NCBI RefSeq assembly: GCF_009789225.1
Contig: NZ_WSTA01000027.1
Location: 1 to 43,147 of the forward strand
Direction of reading: 5' to 3'
From: Agromyces seonyuensis
GTDB lineage: Bacteria; Actinomycetota; Actinomycetes; Actinomycetales; Microbacteriaceae
Length of the DNA stretch: 43,147 nt
The notes below the pieces were generated by a model, which did no database searches, had not been told where the DNA came from, and worked only from the letters and a program-made list of their open reading frames with translations. Of this stretch, positions 40,851-43,147 are shown piece by piece. A program made the translations under genes and the position numbers. The number at the start of each line of letters is the position of its first letter. The stretch's first letter is position 1.

Positions 40851-43147
40851 CCCTTCGCCTCCGGGCGGCGGTAGGCCTCCCAGCGATCGATGCCGTCGGG
40901 TGCGGCACTGCCGGTTCCGTCGGACGCGTCGGTTCCGTCGGACGCGTCGGTGCCGGATTCGCCGTCCCCGCTCGGCTCGGTCGGCCCGTCGCCCGATTCC
41001 TCCTGCGAGTGGGTAGGTGCGGCGGGTGCCGGGCGGTCCGCACCCGCGAGACCTGCCCACTCGCGGGAAGCGGAGGCGGGCGCGGGGAGGGCGCGGGTCG
41101 CGAGGATGACGCCGGCGGCGAGGATCGCGCCCGTGACGAGCAGCGCGGCCGACGCAACGGACGCGGCCGGGCCGGCCGACGCGGGGCGCAGCAGCGCGAG
41201 CTCGAGTCCGACGACCAGGACGAGGAGGACCGGGATCCCGCGCAGCACGAGGCGGCGGCGCACGCGTCCGCGGCTCCAGCCGCGCGCGACGAGCACCTCC
41301 GACTCGCGTCGGCGTCGGGACAGCCCCGCCCGCTCCGCGATGGCGAGCAGCACAGTGGCGACGAGGGCGGCGGCGCGGATCGCGACGACGGCGACGGGGT
41401 CGACCGCGGCGCGGCTCGCCGCCGGGATGACGGTCCACTGCTGCACGACGGTGCCGAACGGCGGCCGGCCCGCGGCCTGCGTCTCCCTGACCATCGGCCC
41501 TGTGGCGACGGACACCTCGACCTCTGCGGTCTGCGCCCCGGCGACCGGGACGACCTCGAAGCCCGCGGCCTCGAGTTCGGCGGCGACGGCGGCGATGCGC
41601 CCGGCAGCCTCGGCGTTCCCGCCCGGAGCATCCACCCGGACGCGGACCGCGTCGATGAGCGGCCGATCGTCGTCGCGGTCCGCCCCATCGAGCCGGAGCC
41701 CGCCGCCGGAGCCGAGCAGCGCGTCGATCGGTCCGACGAACCGCGTGCCGGAGTCGGCGACTCCGCTGCCGGTGAGCGTGCGGGGGAGCACGGCCGGCTC
41801 CACGGCCCCGCCGTCCGAGTCGCGCACCCACGTGGTCGTGCCCGCGCCGTACGCACCGAGCGGCGCACTGCCGAGGTCCGTGACGTCGATCCGATCGGTT
41901 TCGGCGAGGAACACCGAGGTGAGGGAGGTCTGCGTCGCGACGCCGCCCATCATGATCGTCCGCGTCGTGTCGAGGGACTCGACTTTTCCGAAGCGGAGCT
42001 CCGAGCGCATGCCGCCGCTGAGCTGGTCCGACCATCCGGCCGTCGAGGTCGAGGCCTGCGGCTCGCGTGCGGTGCCGATGGTGGGCACTGGCAGCGACAA
42101 GCTGTACAGGTTGCGGAAGGCCGGCGGGTTCGTCGGCAGTGCGCCGGTCCCGACGTCCTCGAAACCCGGCCAGATCGTCGTCGGCCCACTGGCGAACACG
42201 CTGCGTCCGCCGAGATCGAGGTCGAGCGACGGCAGCGCCGAGCCCGGTTCCCCGGCGAGGAGGGAATCGGGGACCCCGTGCAGCAGTCCGGGCTGGTCGG
42301 GGTCGGCCGCAGGGGCGGCGCCGAAGGCCGTGATCTCGACGGAGACGCGCGCAGCGGGCATCGGCTCCGCCACCGCGAGCAGCGGCAGCGTCGGCTGCGC
42401 GAGCCAGCCGTCGAAGCCGGCGAGCCCGCCGTTCTCCGTCGGGAGATCGACCGCGGCGAGCGCGTCGCGGATCTCGTCGAGGGTCCGCTCGCCCGTGCTC
42501 ACCGGGGCGGCGCGGTACGAGCCGTACTGCGTGTACCAGGCCTGGATCTCGAATGCCCGACGCTGGGCCGTCAGCTCGTCCTGTAGCAGCGGCTCCACTG
42601 CATCCGGATGCTCGACGGCCCAGCGATCGAGGTCGACGATCGTCGGAGCGGCCGAGTGCGCCGCGTCGGCGAACTCGAGCAGCGGCTCGAGGAACGACCC
42701 GGCGTCGCCGAGGAGTTCGGCCTCGGACACCGGATCGACGAAGGTCGTCGTCCCGCCGAACCCCGGGGGGAAGAGCAGGTCGAAGAAGATCCAGTCGCCG
42801 ATGCGCGTCCCCGTCGTCGTGCCCGAGTTCGTCGCACCGGCCTCGGACGGGTCGTTGATCGTCGTGAGGGAGACCGGCGAGTCCTCGATCGTGCGGCACG
42901 GTTCGCTCCGGGGGTCGGTCATCGGCACGAACTCGCCGTCGATCGTGCAGCCTTCGCCGCTCTGGAAGCTCTCCGGCGGGAGCACGCGCGTGAGCACGTG
43001 GTCGGCGCGATCGACGATGACGGCGAACTCGGTGTCGACCGGCTCGTCGGGGCTGCGCACGAGGTCGTCGCCGTCGGCGATCCGGATGCGCACCCGGTAG
43101 GTCTCGGTGGGCGCATCGGGATCGCCGACGGCGACGGGGATGGCGAA
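40847..43147 (-). CDS. Large ABC permease-like membrane protein, partial (C-terminal 766 residues)
   Basis: The frame is open to the right edge, so the start lies outside the window. A long extracytoplasmic part (about 560 residues here) rich in Thr, Ser, Asp and Gly is followed by a TM helix (AIRAAALVATVLLAI), a basic loop, two more hydrophobic segments (GIPVLLVLVVGLELALL, SAALLVTGAILAAGVILA) and an Asp/Ser/Gly-rich tail. This resembles the C-terminal half of actinobacterial FtsX/MacB-type permeases with large outer domains. The tail contains the in-frame 58-bp element R4 and an 18-bp tandem repeat. The TAG stop (40849-40847) overlaps the forward gene's TAA. Confidence 0.8.
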   Translation of the reverse strand, partial: FAIPVAVGDPDAPTETYRVRIRIADGDDLVRSPDEPVDTEFAVIVDRADHVLTRVLPPESFQSGEGCTIDGEFVPMTDPRSEPCRTIEDSPVSLTTINDPSEAGATNSGTTTGTRIGDWIFFDLLFPPGFGGTTTFVDPVSEAELLGDAGSFLEPLLEFADAAHSAAPTIVDLDRWAVEHPDAVEPLLQDELTAQRRAFEIQAWYTQYGSYRAAPVSTGERTLDEIRDALAAVDLPTENGGLAGFDGWLAQPTLPLLAVAEPMPAARVSVEITAFGAAPAADPDQPGLLHGVPDSLLAGEPGSALPSLDLDLGGRSVFASGPTTIWPGFEDVGTGALPTNPPAFRNLYSLSLPVPTIGTAREPQASTSTAGWSDQLSGGMRSELRFGKVESLDTTRTIMMGGVATQTSLTSVFLAETDRIDVTDLGSAPLGAYGAGTTTWVRDSDGGAVEPAVLPRTLTGSGVADSGTRFVGPIDALLGSGGGLRLDGADRDDDRPLIDAVRVRVDAPGGNAEAAGRIAAVAAELEAAGFEVVPVAGAQTAEVEVSVATGPMVRETQAAGRPPFGTVVQQWTVIPAASRAAVDPVAVVAIRAAALVATVLLAIAERAGLSRRRRESEVLVARGWSRGRVRRRLVLRGIPVLLVLVVGLELALLRPASAGPAASVASAALLVTGAILAAGVILATRALPAPASASREWAGLAGADRPAPAAPTHSQEESGDGPTEPSGDGESGTDASDGTDASDGTGSAAPDGIDRWEAYRRPEAKG
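40913..40948 (-). repeat. 18-bp tandem repeat, two copies
   Basis: GGTTCCGTCGGACGCGTC occurs twice in a row in the tail of the permease-like gene, encoding a D-A-S-D-G-T repeat on the minus strand. Confidence 0.8.
41006..41063. repeat. 58-bp palindromic element R4, inside a coding region
   Basis: Begins CGAGTGGGTAGG, ends CCTGCCCACTCG, inner GCGGGT and ACCCGC. It lies in frame in the minus-strand permease-like gene, after the last TM segment, adding about 19 residues that read E-W-A-G-L-A-G...A-P-T-H-S, the same frame as seen in the intergenic copies. Confidence 0.92.

Noticed and set aside
1..43147. CRISPR arrays, tRNA genes, prophage or transposase genes
   Set aside because: Looked for and not seen; the only repeats are the palindromes and short in-gene tandem repeats listed.

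Overview
The window is very GC-rich, gene-dense, TGA/TAG-stopped DNA. Codon use and gene families (LacI and FGGY sugar genes, a MurB-HadAB block, DUF559 endonuclease, DivIVA-like proteins, an FBP zinc-finger protein) point to an actinobacterium of the order Micrococcales, most likely Microbacteriaceae. Species cannot be read from the sequence. No tRNA, rRNA, CRISPR array, transposase or phage gene was found.

Region 1 (1-13,503) is a glycan and uronate catabolic operon. A partial gene of unknown function points left. Across a regulatory gap, a long + strand operon runs: DUF2264 protein, CUT1 sugar ABC importer (lipoprotein and two permeases, no ATPase), DUF624 (YesL-like) membrane protein, GH88 unsaturated glucuronyl hydrolase, FAH-family enzyme, KduD, KduI, KDG kinase, KDPG aldolase and a GH35 beta-galactosidase. 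Together they import an oligosaccharide, remove unsaturated uronic acid and beta-galactose, and take the uronate to pyruvate and glyceraldehyde 3-phosphate. Region 2 (13,564-15,924, minus strand) is a tight operon of a group I truncated haemoglobin, a flavohaemoglobin (probably type II) and a DivIVA-like coiled-coil protein. Region 3 (16,149-21,311) is L-arabinose use: LacI-type regulator, operator, araD, araB and araA, closed by a terminator.

Region 4 (21,495-31,472) holds mostly single genes: a membrane protein with a repeat-bearing tail, a YihY/BrkB protein, DUF2255, a cysteine-free IscA-fold protein, an MFS transporter, a small membrane protein, an FMN reductase with LLM monooxygenase pair, a bile-acid:sodium symporter-family gene broken by a one-base frameshift, an FBP zinc-finger protein and a multi-pass membrane protein. 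Region 5 (31,488-33,787) has an SGNH hydrolase and a DUF559 endonuclease surrounded by 58-bp palindromic repeats. Region 6 (33,788-38,466) is housekeeping: HadA/HadB-like dehydratase subunits, murB and ppc. Region 7 (38,475-43,147) has an intergenic inverted repeat, an epoxide hydrolase, a tocopherol-cyclase-family protein and the C-terminal part of a large ABC permease-like protein that contains a fourth 58-bp repeat in frame.

The most unusual signal is the 58-bp palindrome family: four copies of identical length, all open in one reading frame with a similar predicted peptide, one inside a gene and one supplying the stop codon of the endonuclease gene. This resembles the behaviour of Rickettsia palindromic elements. 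The globin-globin-DivIVA-like operon and the short promoter-to-start distances at many genes (probable leaderless mRNAs) are also worth attention.
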